In this document: piece by piece, positions 32,879 to 40,998 of the stretch | Position numbering within the stretch: the first letter of the stretch is position 1 | Layout of the letters: each line of letters opens with the position of its first letter | NCBI GenBank assembly: GCA_037139735.1 | Contig: JBAXFU010000004.1 | Location: forward strand, 1 to 64,000 | Length of the DNA: 64,000 nt | Direction of reading: 5' to 3' | From: UBA2402 sp037139735 | GTDB lineage: Bacteria; Planctomycetota; Phycisphaerae; Phycisphaerales; UBA1924 | The notes under the pieces: generated by a model | The model's database searches: none | What the model was told of the DNA's origin: nothing | The model's input: only the letters and a program-made list of their open reading frames with translations | Program-made: the position numbers and the translations under genes

Positions 32879-34695
32879 TCCCTTTCCTCCGCTTCGCACG
32901 ACTTGCACTGCAATCCCTTCGCAACGCCGGCCTGTGCCTCGTGGCGGTGTTGCTGGTTCGTGCCGCCGCGGCACAAACCGCCCCGGAGGGCAACGCCCAC
33001 CCCGCCACCCAGAACGTCGCCGCCGCCGGCGCGTCGCAGGCCAACCCCTTCGGCCAGCACAGCACCGACCCCGCGGCCGTCTGCACGCCCGCCGAGAAGG
33101 CCGCCTTCGCCGCCCGCGTCGACCTCGAACCCCTGCTGGGTCTTTCGGTCTTCCACAACGGCCGTGCCAAGGTCCTCAAGACCCTCGCGATGGAGACCGT
33201 CTCGAAGATCACCGGTCGTCGCGCGTACGTCGACTTCCTCAAGTCTCCCAAGGAAGGCGGCGGCGAGAACGTCACCGACGTCAAGTACGACCCGATCTTC
33301 ACGCTCCTCGACCTGACCATCGATCCCGCGTATTACCTCGAAAAGCCCTTGGTGGGCATCGAGTACCTTCCGCTCCGCGAGTCGCTCCTCGAGGCGGCCT
33401 TCCCGGGCGACGCCAACGCGGAGATCCGCGAACGCTGGAAGCGGGTCGGGCGGGTCACGCCGCTGATGATCGATCGCCACATGTCCGCCGTCGTTCAGGC
33501 CCATTCGGGCCTCGCCGACGCCGAGCCGTACATGCGGGCCTCCGGTCGGGTGGACGACGCGCTCCGCATGTTCATGGAGTGCCGCGCCAACTTCATGGTC
33601 GTCGCACCCGCCACCAAGGACGCGGCATGGGTCCACATCTCCTCCCTCGCCGAAGATCATCCCGCCCGTGCCGCCGCGTTGGCGCTGGGCAAGGCCTGGC
33701 GGGCCCGCGACGCATCGGGCGTCAACGTCGCCGCGTCCGCGTTGGCCGCGGAACTTCCCAAGATCAACGCCTCCGTTTACCCGACCACGTCGCGCCGGCT
33801 CGAGGTCTTCTACAACCGTCTGAACGCCTTCGAGTGGGGGTACTGGGCCTACTTCGTCTCGCTCGTGCTGCTGCTGCTGGCCTTTGGCATCGGACGCACG
33901 TGGCTGGCGCAGGCGGGGGTCACCGTGCTGGCCCTCGCGCTGGGGTTGCACGCCACCGGCTTCATCCTGCGGTGCATGATCGCGGAGCGGTTCGCCATTC
34001 AGAACCAGTTCGAGTCGATGACGGGCGTCAGTCTCTTCGCCGCCACGGTGGGCACCATCGTCATGGTGGTCCGCCGGCAATGGCTCTTCGGCGCGGCGGC
34101 GGCCGCCGTCGGGTTCATGGTCCTGCTCACGGCGACCCAGACGGGCATTCCCGGCGTTCACATCGAGCGTGAGGCGGCGATCCTCAACACCAGTTCGCTG
34201 CTCAAGTACCATGTCACCACGGTGCTGGTCTCGTACGGCCTCATAGCGCTGGGCTTTGTGTGCAGTCTGTTCTATCTCGGGACGCATTACTTCAAGGGCG
34301 AGGGCGAGATCGCGGGCCCAGGGGTCGGCGGAGGCACCATCGCCGTGGCGGTGGGCGGGCCGGGCGTTGTCGCCCCCCGAGCCAAGTTGCTCGCCGATCT
34401 CGACACCGCCCAGCTGATCATCCTGCAACTTGCCTTCTGGACGCTGGGCGTGGGCATCCTGCTTGGCGCATGGTGGGCCGATCACTCGTGGGGACGCTGG
34501 TGGGCCTTTGATCCCAAGGAGATCTGGGCGCTCATCACGTGGATCGTCTACCTGATCGTGGTGCACGTCCGCATCGCCTCGCCGGGAAGCAAGGGCATCG
34601 CCACCGCGTGGCTCAGCGTCGTCGGCTTCGTCGTCATGCTGTGGACTTACTTCGGGGTCAATCTCCTGCTGCCGGGCCTGCACGCCTATGCGTGA
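32875..34695 (+). CDS. ccsA: CcsA-like cytochrome c assembly protein
   Basis: Partner of the ResB-like protein. A signal-like helix (NAGLCLVAVLLVRAAAA) leads into a periplasmic region to about residue 310, followed by some eight membrane helices. The haem-handling WWD motif region is clear: WWADHSWGRWW then AFDPKEIWALITWI near 545. His residues in LKYHVTTVLVSYGL and at the C-terminus (VHVRIASPGSK) are candidate haem ligands. Length 606 residues, longer than typical CcsA because of the N-terminal domain. The start overlaps resB (ATGA), a hallmark of translational coupling. Confidence 0.87.
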   Translation: MIPFLRFARLALQSLRNAGLCLVAVLLVRAAAAQTAPEGNAHPATQNVAAAGASQANPFGQHSTDPAAVCTPAEKAAFAARVDLEPLLGLSVFHNGRAKVLKTLAMETVSKITGRRAYVDFLKSPKEGGGENVTDVKYDPIFTLLDLTIDPAYYLEKPLVGIEYLPLRESLLEAAFPGDANAEIRERWKRVGRVTPLMIDRHMSAVVQAHSGLADAEPYMRASGRVDDALRMFMECRANFMVVAPATKDAAWVHISSLAEDHPARAAALALGKAWRARDASGVNVAASALAAELPKINASVYPTTSRRLEVFYNRLNAFEWGYWAYFVSLVLLLLAFGIGRTWLAQAGVTVLALALGLHATGFILRCMIAERFAIQNQFESMTGVSLFAATVGTIVMVVRRQWLFGAAAAAVGFMVLLTATQTGIPGVHIEREAAILNTSSLLKYHVTTVLVSYGLIALGFVCSLFYLGTHYFKGEGEIAGPGVGGGTIAVAVGGPGVVAPRAKLLADLDTAQLIILQLAFWTLGVGILLGAWWADHSWGRWWAFDPKEIWALITWIVYLIVVHVRIASPGSKGIATAWLSVVGFVVMLWTYFGVNLLLPGLHAYA

Positions 34696-34721
34696 GCCCT
34701 GACGCACCGCGAGTCGGCGCC

Positions 34722-35318
34722 ATGCGACTGCTTCGCGATCACTTCACCCTTTCCGCTGCGGCGCTCGCCCCGCGGTTGCTCGGCTGCACCCTCGTCCGCC
34801 TGCTTCCCGGCGGCGAACGACTGGCGGGCGTCATCGTCGAGACCGAGGCGTACGTGGGGGTGCAGGATCGGGCGAGTCATGCGTTCGGGGGCCGCCGCAC
34901 GCCCCGCAACGAGTCGATGTACGCGGAGCCGGGGACCTGCTATGTCTACTTCACCTACGGGATGCACCACTGCGTGAACGTCGTGTGCTCGAAACGCGAC
35001 GATCCGCAGGCGGTGCTGATCCGCGCCCTCGAGCCGGTGGAGGGGATCGATCTCATGCGTCGCCGACGCGGGGGAAAGCCCCCCGGTTCGTGCTGCAGTG
35101 GTCCGGGAAAACTCTGCGTGGCGATGGCGATCGATCGGTCGCTCGATGGACTCGATCTTGCCGCCGGTGAATCCCTGTGGATCGAGGATCGCCGCGGGGA
35201 GATGCCCCCGGTGCGGACCGCAGCCAGGGTGGGGATCGGCGACAAGGGCGTGTGGACGCGTCGCCGTCTCAGGTGGTTGGTGCGGGGTCACCCCCATGTC
35301 AGCGTCGGTCCGGATTGA
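34722..35318 (+). CDS. mpg: DNA-3-methyladenine glycosylase (AAG/MPG family)
   Basis: A base-excision repair enzyme removing alkylated purines. Family motifs are GVIVETEAYVGVQDRASHAF, containing the catalytic Glu, and MYAEPGTCYVYFTYGMHHC, containing the flipped-base pocket Tyr; SGPGKLCVAMAIDRSLDG follows. ATG 34722 gives 198 residues. GTG 34692, whose GTGA overlaps the ccsA stop, would give 208 and is plausible because of coupling. The gene is unrelated functionally to the cytochrome assembly genes. Confidence 0.9.
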   Translation: MRLLRDHFTLSAAALAPRLLGCTLVRLLPGGERLAGVIVETEAYVGVQDRASHAFGGRRTPRNESMYAEPGTCYVYFTYGMHHCVNVVCSKRDDPQAVLIRALEPVEGIDLMRRRRGGKPPGSCCSGPGKLCVAMAIDRSLDGLDLAAGESLWIEDRRGEMPPVRTAARVGIGDKGVWTRRRLRWLVRGHPHVSVGPD

Positions 35319-35442
35319 GGCCGTCGGCTCAGGATGACGATGTGCGTGGCGCGAAGAGCGGCGTCGGGGCCTTTCGGGCGGATGTCGGATGGGTATGATT
35401 CGGTCCTCAGGTGGAAGCGACGGCAGTGCCGCGAGGAGCAGC

Positions 35443-35877
35443 GTGAGCGATTCGTTCGACGACATCCTCGATGCCCAGGAACCCGACCGGCCGGCGCCGG
35501 GGTCGGGACGCTTTCCCGTTCGCGCGTACGAGTTCGTGCTCGCCGGCTTGGGCCACACGGTCAAGACGGTTCACGGCGAACTCGCGGCCCAGCAGATGGC
35601 CGCGGGCGATGCCGACCCCGAGGACGAATCCCGCCACGTCAGCGGGCAGCAACTGTGCCTGGGGCTTCGCGACTTCGCGATCAATCGCTACGGGCGACTG
35701 GCCCGCACCGTGCTCGCGCGTTGGAACATCCGCAGCACCGACGACTTCGGACGCATCGTCTTCGACATGATCGAGACCAAGCAGCTCCGCAAGACCGAGC
35801 AGGATCGCTTCGAGGACTTCCTGGGCGTCTTCGACTTCGAGGAGGCCTTCGAGGACCTCTCGTCGAGTCACCAGTGA
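35443..35877 (+). CDS. Minf_1886 family protein
   Basis: A 144-residue protein of the uncharacterised Minf_1886 family, common in Planctomycetota and Verrucomicrobia. Features are AYEFVLAGLGHTVKTVHGE, HVSGQQLCLGLRDFAINRYG and WNIRSTDDFGRIVFDMIETK. No catalytic motif is known. GTG 35443, preceded by GAGGAG, is preferred over upstream starts at 35389 and 35395. It is separated from the glycosylase by 124 bp. Confidence 0.85.
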   Translation: MSDSFDDILDAQEPDRPAPGSGRFPVRAYEFVLAGLGHTVKTVHGELAAQQMAAGDADPEDESRHVSGQQLCLGLRDFAINRYGRLARTVLARWNIRSTDDFGRIVFDMIETKQLRKTEQDRFEDFLGVFDFEEAFEDLSSSHQ

Positions 35878-35911
35878 GCCCGTGACGGCCGTCGTCACGC
35901 GAGGGCCTTGT

Positions 35912-36421
35912 TCACCATATCCACATCCATCGCACCGCCAGTTGCGTCGCCACCGCCGCGTAGAACCCGGCGATCAGGTCGTCGATGAGAATGCCCCATC
36001 CGCCCGGCACTCGCTGGAGGCCCCGAGCCGGCCACGGCTTGATGATGTCGAGGATGCGGAACGAGAGGAACGCGATCGCGAGCGTGAGGGCGGCACGCAT
36101 CGGATCCGCGAAGGCGACGGGCGGCAGCAGCATCAACGCCAGCGACTGGCCCGCCGTTTCGTCGGCCACCACGTGGCTCGGGTCCTTGCGGCCAAAGTGC
36201 GCCTCGGCCCGGTCGCCCTGCGCGATGCACGCGATCGAGAAGGTCGCGAGGAAGGTCGCCTGCACGCCGTTGAAGAGCCAGGGCGACTGGTTGGGGCCGC
36301 ACTCCAGCGCCCAGAGCAACCCCGCCGCGACCACGGGGGGCAACGACCCCCACGTGCCCGGCGCGGGGCGCATGGCGCCAAGGCCGAAGGTCGTGATCCA
36401 CATGGGAGGGCGAGATCGCAT
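35912..36421 (-). CDS. pgpA: Phosphatidylglycerophosphatase A
   Basis: Dephosphorylates phosphatidylglycerophosphate to phosphatidylglycerol in the inner membrane. The 169-residue protein has the PgpA motifs GTWGSLPPV, VVADETAGQSLAL and GWGILIDDLIAGFYAA with the acidic residues intact, and several hydrophobic helices. It lies 8 bases after pgsA, whose product it uses; a clear two-gene operon. The start could instead be ATG 36403 (MWITTFGLG). Confidence 0.9.
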   Translation of the reverse strand: MRSRPPMWITTFGLGAMRPAPGTWGSLPPVVAAGLLWALECGPNQSPWLFNGVQATFLATFSIACIAQGDRAEAHFGRKDPSHVVADETAGQSLALMLLPPVAFADPMRAALTLAIAFLSFRILDIIKPWPARGLQRVPGGWGILIDDLIAGFYAAVATQLAVRWMWIW

Positions 36422-36429
36422 CGGAAGCG

Positions 36430-37137
36430 TCAGGAGCGGGAGGAGGCCGCGCGGGAGGCGTGAAGCGCGGCCGTCGCGTACGGCACGCCGCTGACGAGCG
36501 TCACCGCCAAGGTGACGTACATGGTGGCGTCGATGCACAGCCGGCCCCACGTGCCGGGGCCCACCGGCGTGATGCCCAGCAGCACCAGAATCAAGGGGAT
36601 CGCCCCGGCCTGCACCACCATCTTGGCCTTCCCCGACGCCTTGGCTGAGAAGTCGGCGCCCGACTGCTCCATCACCGATCGGATGGAGGTCACCAGCAGT
36701 TCGCGGCTGAGCATGAGCACGACCATCCACGACGTCACGCCGCTCACCTGCAGCGCCGGACGCCCCGGCAGGTCCGAGCCGAACGTCGGTCCAGCCAGCA
36801 TGATGAACGCGCCCATCACCAACACCTTGTCGGCGAAGGGATCCATCACCCGGCCGAACTGGCTCACCGTCTTCCAGCGTCGAGCCAAGGGTCCGTCGAT
36901 GGCGTCGGTCAGGGCCGCAAGCCCGAAGAGGGCCGCGGCGACCAAGTAGGCCCACAGTGGATGGCGCGCCGAGACCACCAACTGGTTGGCGGGATAGTTC
37001 CAGACCGACAGCAGGATGAAAAAAGCCGCCGCGATCACCAGACGCGATCCCGTCAGGGCGTTGGGCACCCACCGGCGATAGTCCGTCGGCGTCTCGACGC
37101 GGAGACTCCCTTCTCCAGCGGCATGGGGTGGCGGCAC
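36430..37137 (-). CDS. pgsA: CDP-diacylglycerol-glycerol-3-phosphate 3-phosphatidyltransferase
   Basis: Makes phosphatidylglycerophosphate. The CDP-alcohol phosphotransferase signature D-G-x2-A-R-x8-G-x3-D-x3-D is complete as DAIDGPLARRWKTVSQFGRV then MDPFADK. An N-terminal helix (NALTGSRLVIAAAFFILL) precedes it and further helices follow. At 235 residues it is about 40 longer than usual, with extra sequence at the N-terminus and a loop near 135. The start is GTG 37137. Divergent from the nuoJ-N operon, with 175 bp between. Confidence 0.9.
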   Translation of the reverse strand: MPPPHAAGEGSLRVETPTDYRRWVPNALTGSRLVIAAAFFILLSVWNYPANQLVVSARHPLWAYLVAAALFGLAALTDAIDGPLARRWKTVSQFGRVMDPFADKVLVMGAFIMLAGPTFGSDLPGRPALQVSGVTSWMVVLMLSRELLVTSIRSVMEQSGADFSAKASGKAKMVVQAGAIPLILVLLGITPVGPGTWGRLCIDATMYVTLAVTLVSGVPYATAALHASRAASSRS

Positions 37138-37312
37138 GGCCCATGGTAGCCGATGACGCCATCGGCACTCGATGCGACTTCACGACCGAGCCCCAAGTCG
37201 AGCTCGATGGCGAACGTCACCCTGCCAGTGGTGGATCCCGGCCCTCAGCGCATCTACCCTGCACCCAATATCGGGGCCCCCCGCCCCGTGAGCTCTTTTT
37301 CAGGGTGGCGAT

Positions 37313-38302
37313 TTGGAAACCATCAAGCAGATCATCAACCCCTACATGTTGTATGGACTATGCGTGCTGGGGGCACTGGGTGTGTGCCTCTCCCTGCCCC
37401 GTCGAGGCATCAGCCCGCAGGTCTTGGGCGCGCTCATTGCGTCCTTGGCCGGCGGCCTGCTGTTGCTTGGACTGGGCGCGACCAATCCGGCCTCGCTCCC
37501 CAACATCTACTTCTACGTCTTCTCGCTGGTTGCACTCGGTGCAGCCCTGCGGGTCATCACCCACCCCAGGCCCGTGTACGCCGCGTTGTACTTCGTCCTG
37601 ACCGTCATCGCGACGGCGGGCCTGTTCCTGATCTTGTCGGCCGAGTTCATGGCGTTTGCCATGATCATCGTGTATGCCGGCGCGATCCTCATCACGTACC
37701 TGTTCGTGATCATGTTGGCCACCCAGTCGCCCCAGGAGGGCGAGATCGAAGTGCTGACCGAGTATGACACCGCCGCTCGCGAGCCGGTCGCGGCCACCGT
37801 GGTGGGCTTCCTGCTGCTGGCCATCATGACCACCTTGGCGTTCCGCGGCTTGCCCGGCCTGAAGGTCCCGGCCCCGATCCAGTCCGATGCGTTGCTGGCC
37901 GAGATGCCCCGGAAGATCGAGCGTGCGTTGGCCGGGGAGGGCTCGCTTCCCGCCGGCGGCAAGGTGAAGCTCGACGAGAAGAATCGCGCCGTGGTCGATT
38001 GGGGCGCCCGCAAGGTCACCATCGTCGATAGCGGCGGGGCCGAGTCGCAGGCGGCGATTCCCGAAGACCTCAAGGTCTCCAATCCGGATCGGTTGGGTTT
38101 CAATCTGCTTCGCGACCACCCCGGCACGATCGAGATCGCGGGCGTGATTTTGCTGATGGCGATGCTGGGCGCGGTGGTGCTGAGCCGCAAGCAGGTGCAG
38201 ATCGACGAGGAAGCCAAGATGAAGCAGGCCCATTCGCTCGCGGCGTCCCTCGCCAAGGCGAAGATCGACAACCGCACCAGCGAAGGTGGAGGTCTGGAAT
38301 GA
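37313..38302 (+). CDS. nuoJ: NADH-quinone oxidoreductase subunit J
   Basis: Membrane subunit of complex I next to the quinone chamber. Helices are seen at about 12-30, 40-60, 65-85, 93-113, 130-155 and the last at about 280. The conserved pattern FLILSAEFMAFAMIIVYAGA and ILITYLFVIMLA is clear. A soluble insertion of some 90 residues (about 185-275, VPAPIQSDALLAEMPRK onward) precedes the final helix. The start is TTG 37313 with AGGGTGG upstream. The usual nuoA-I genes are not before it. Confidence 0.92.
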   Translation: METIKQIINPYMLYGLCVLGALGVCLSLPRRGISPQVLGALIASLAGGLLLLGLGATNPASLPNIYFYVFSLVALGAALRVITHPRPVYAALYFVLTVIATAGLFLILSAEFMAFAMIIVYAGAILITYLFVIMLATQSPQEGEIEVLTEYDTAAREPVAATVVGFLLLAIMTTLAFRGLPGLKVPAPIQSDALLAEMPRKIERALAGEGSLPAGGKVKLDEKNRAVVDWGARKVTIVDSGGAESQAAIPEDLKVSNPDRLGFNLLRDHPGTIEIAGVILLMAMLGAVVLSRKQVQIDEEAKMKQAHSLAASLAKAKIDNRTSEGGGLE

Positions 38303-38658
38303 CGCACGATTTGTTCTTGCTGCTGGCCCAGACCGGCTTTCCGGCCCCGATGGCGCAGGCGACGCTCGCCCACTACGTGGTCGTGTCGCTCCTGATGTTC
38401 ACGATCGGCCTGATCGGCTTCCTGACGCGGCGGAACCTGATCATCATGTTCCTGTGCACGGAACTGATGTTCCAGGCGGCCGGCATCGCGTTGGTGGCCT
38501 TCGGCCGTTTCCATCTCGACTACACCGGTCAGACCTTCGTGATCTTCGTCCTGACGGTCGCCGCGGCCGAGGCCTCGATGGCCTTGGCGCTGATCGTCCT
38601 GCTCTTCCGTCGCAAGGAGTCGCTGAGCGCGGAGGACTGGCAGGAGCTCAAGGGCTGA
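38299..38658 (+). CDS. nuoK: NADH-quinone oxidoreductase subunit K
   Basis: Small proton-channel subunit. ATG overlaps the nuoJ stop (ATGA). The 119-residue protein has three helices, with the conserved membrane Glu residues in FLCTELMFQAAGIALVAFG and VAAAEASMALALIVLLF. About 20 extra N-terminal residues precede the first helix compared with the usual 100-residue NuoK. Confidence 0.94.
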   Translation: MTHDLFLLLAQTGFPAPMAQATLAHYVVVSLLMFTIGLIGFLTRRNLIIMFLCTELMFQAAGIALVAFGRFHLDYTGQTFVIFVLTVAAAEASMALALIVLLFRRKESLSAEDWQELKG

Positions 38659-38723
38659 GAGGCCCCCGTCCGGCGACGTCGCCCCGAGTCGAATCATCCC
38701 CCTGAACAGGAACGGCCAAGTTG

Positions 38724-40985
38724 ATGCACGCTACGAGCATTCTGAGCACATGGGCGGGCCTGCTGCCCGCGCAGCATGAGGCGGCCGGGGCTGCGGCCCA
38801 TGCCGCGGGCGCGGTCGTGGACGGGCCGGCCTTCGCGGCCTTGGTGCCGCTGCTGCCCCTGCTGAGCTTCGTCCTCTGCGGCCTGTGCGCCGCCTTCAAG
38901 GTCCGTTCGAAGTTGCCCGCCTGGATCACGGTGGCGTGTCTGGCGGCCTCGTTCGCGACGGTCGTCGCCACCTCGCTCGACCTGCGAGGCGCGGGGGAGG
39001 GGGCGGTGATGGTGACGCACCTCTTCGAGTGGATCAACTACTCGTGGGGCGCCGAGGCGGGTCAGCGATTCCAGGCCAACTTCGCCTTCCATCTCGATTC
39101 GCTGACGTGCCTGTGGATGCTCTTCGTGACCGGCTTGGCGACGCTGATTGCGCTCTACGCCAGCGAGTACATGAGCCACGACGTCGGCACGGGCTACTGC
39201 CGCTTCTTCGCGGCGTTCAGTCTCTTCGTCTTCTCGATGGCCTGCCTGGTGATGGGCGACAACCTCGTGCTCCTCTACCTCGGGTGGGAGGGCGTGGGAC
39301 TCTGCTCGTACCTGCTGATCGGCTACTTCTACAAGAAGCCCAGCGCGGTCGCGGCGGCGAAGAAGGCCTTCATCGTCAACCGCATCGGCGACCTCTTCCT
39401 CGCCCTTGGCATCATGCTCTGCTGGGTGCACTTCGGCAGCGTCGAGTATCGCGAGATCTTCGCCAGGCTCGGCCCTTCGCTCGACCTGCTCCGCGAGGGC
39501 AAGGTCGACCAGATCCCCGGCATCGTCCAGTTGATCCCCATGCTGCTGATGGTGGGGGCCTTCGGCAAGTCGGCCCAGTTGCCGCTCTACGTGTGGCTGC
39601 CGGACGCGATGGAAGGCCCGACGCCGGTCTCGGCCCTCATTCACGCGGCGACGATGGTCACCGCGGGCGTCTACCTGATCGCCCGCACCTACCCGCTCTT
39701 CCTCCTTTCGGAGCACGCCCTGCCCATCGTCGGCTGGGTCGGAGCCCTGACCGCCTTGTTGGCCGCCACCATCGGCATGGCCCAGTTCGACATCAAGCGG
39801 ATCATGGCGTATTCGACCGTGAGCCAGCTCGGCTACATGTTCTGCGGGTTGTCCGTGCTCGGCAGCGTCGGTGCGGCGGCCCACGTCTTCACGCACGCCT
39901 TCTTCAAGGCCATGCTCTTCCTTTCGTGCGGCGCGGTCATGCACGGCTTTGCGGGCCAACTCGACCTCCGCAAGCTCTCGGGCGTGGCCTTCATGAAGGG
40001 GTGGGGCGTCGTCGGCTTGGCGATGTTCGTCGGGTGCCTCAACCTCGCGGGCTTCCCCGTGATCACCGCGGGCTACTGGTCGAAGGACATGATCCTGGGC
40101 GACGCCTTTGCCACCCCGGGCATGCAGCCCATCGGCTGGATCCTCCTGCTCACGGCCGGTCTCACGGCCTACTACACCTTCCGCGTCTTCTTCCGGGTCT
40201 TCGTCGGTCCCAAGCACTGCGAGCCTGGCGACGAACTGCATGCCCACGACGATCACGGCCATGGCCACGGCGACGCCCATGGGGACGGGCATGGGCATGG
40301 GGACGGGCATGGGGATCACGGCCACAAGGCCGATGCGGGCCACGCCGCGGCTCACGCGGACTTCCACCCCCACGCCCCCGGCTGGGCCATCAATCTCGTG
40401 CTTGGCGTCCTCGCCATCGCCGCCTTCGCCGCGATCATCCCGCTGAAGATCGGCGGGGAACACGGCGGCTGGCTCGCCTCGATGGTCGACGGATCGAGCG
40501 CCAAGTACCTGGGCGTCGCCGCGTCCCAGGCGGCCCACGGCGGGCACGGCGAGGGCCACGCCCACGCCACGTTCTTCGGCTATGACGCCCACAAGGCGAT
40601 GATGATCGTCTCGGGCGTCGTCGGCTTCATCGGCATCTTCATCGCCTACTTGCTGCATTACGCCGGGCGAACCACGGCCGCCACGTCCAAGGCGGATTCG
40701 CTCCTGCCGGCCTTCGGTCCCCTCGCCACCGCCGCGCAGCACAAGTGGTACGTCGACGAAATCTACGACCTGCTGATCGTCAAGCCGCTGTGGGTCGTCT
40801 CCAACATCTTCGCGCTGATCGACAAGTACGTCGTGGACGGGCTGGTCGACTTCCTCGGCTGGCTGCCTCGCTTCATCGGCCGCTCGCTGCGTCCCAGCCA
40901 AGGGGGCGAACTTCACGGGTACGCCATCGGCATGGCCGGCGGCATCGCGGTCCTCGTCCTCATCGTGCTGCTGGTGACCTTCTAA
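38724..40985 (+). CDS. nuoL: NADH-quinone oxidoreductase subunit L
   Basis: Antiporter-like proton-pumping subunit at the tip of the membrane arm. The 753 residues include the typical motifs LYLGWEGVGLCSYLLIGYFY, the Lys-rich AAKKAFIVNRIGD and HAATMVTAGVYLIARTYPLF, and DIKRIMAYSTVSQLGYM. The second half has a His-rich, Asp/Gly-rich loop at about 505-550 with 15 His in 47 residues (DDHGHGHGDAHGDGHGHG), followed by further helices to the end. ATG 38724 is preferred over the adjacent TTG 38721. Confidence 0.94.
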   Translation: MHATSILSTWAGLLPAQHEAAGAAAHAAGAVVDGPAFAALVPLLPLLSFVLCGLCAAFKVRSKLPAWITVACLAASFATVVATSLDLRGAGEGAVMVTHLFEWINYSWGAEAGQRFQANFAFHLDSLTCLWMLFVTGLATLIALYASEYMSHDVGTGYCRFFAAFSLFVFSMACLVMGDNLVLLYLGWEGVGLCSYLLIGYFYKKPSAVAAAKKAFIVNRIGDLFLALGIMLCWVHFGSVEYREIFARLGPSLDLLREGKVDQIPGIVQLIPMLLMVGAFGKSAQLPLYVWLPDAMEGPTPVSALIHAATMVTAGVYLIARTYPLFLLSEHALPIVGWVGALTALLAATIGMAQFDIKRIMAYSTVSQLGYMFCGLSVLGSVGAAAHVFTHAFFKAMLFLSCGAVMHGFAGQLDLRKLSGVAFMKGWGVVGLAMFVGCLNLAGFPVITAGYWSKDMILGDAFATPGMQPIGWILLLTAGLTAYYTFRVFFRVFVGPKHCEPGDELHAHDDHGHGHGDAHGDGHGHGDGHGDHGHKADAGHAAAHADFHPHAPGWAINLVLGVLAIAAFAAIIPLKIGGEHGGWLASMVDGSSAKYLGVAASQAAHGGHGEGHAHATFFGYDAHKAMMIVSGVVGFIGIFIAYLLHYAGRTTAATSKADSLLPAFGPLATAAQHKWYVDEIYDLLIVKPLWVVSNIFALIDKYVVDGLVDFLGWLPRFIGRSLRPSQGGELHGYAIGMAGGIAVLVLIVLLVTF
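40236..40380 (+). repeat. His-rich coding repeat in nuoL
   Basis: Degenerate repeats of GGGCATGGGGAC and related 12-15-base units encode HGHGD-type sequence. The length is a multiple of three and does not disturb the frame. Confidence 0.7.
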
Positions 40986-40998
40986 GGGCCACTCCCTC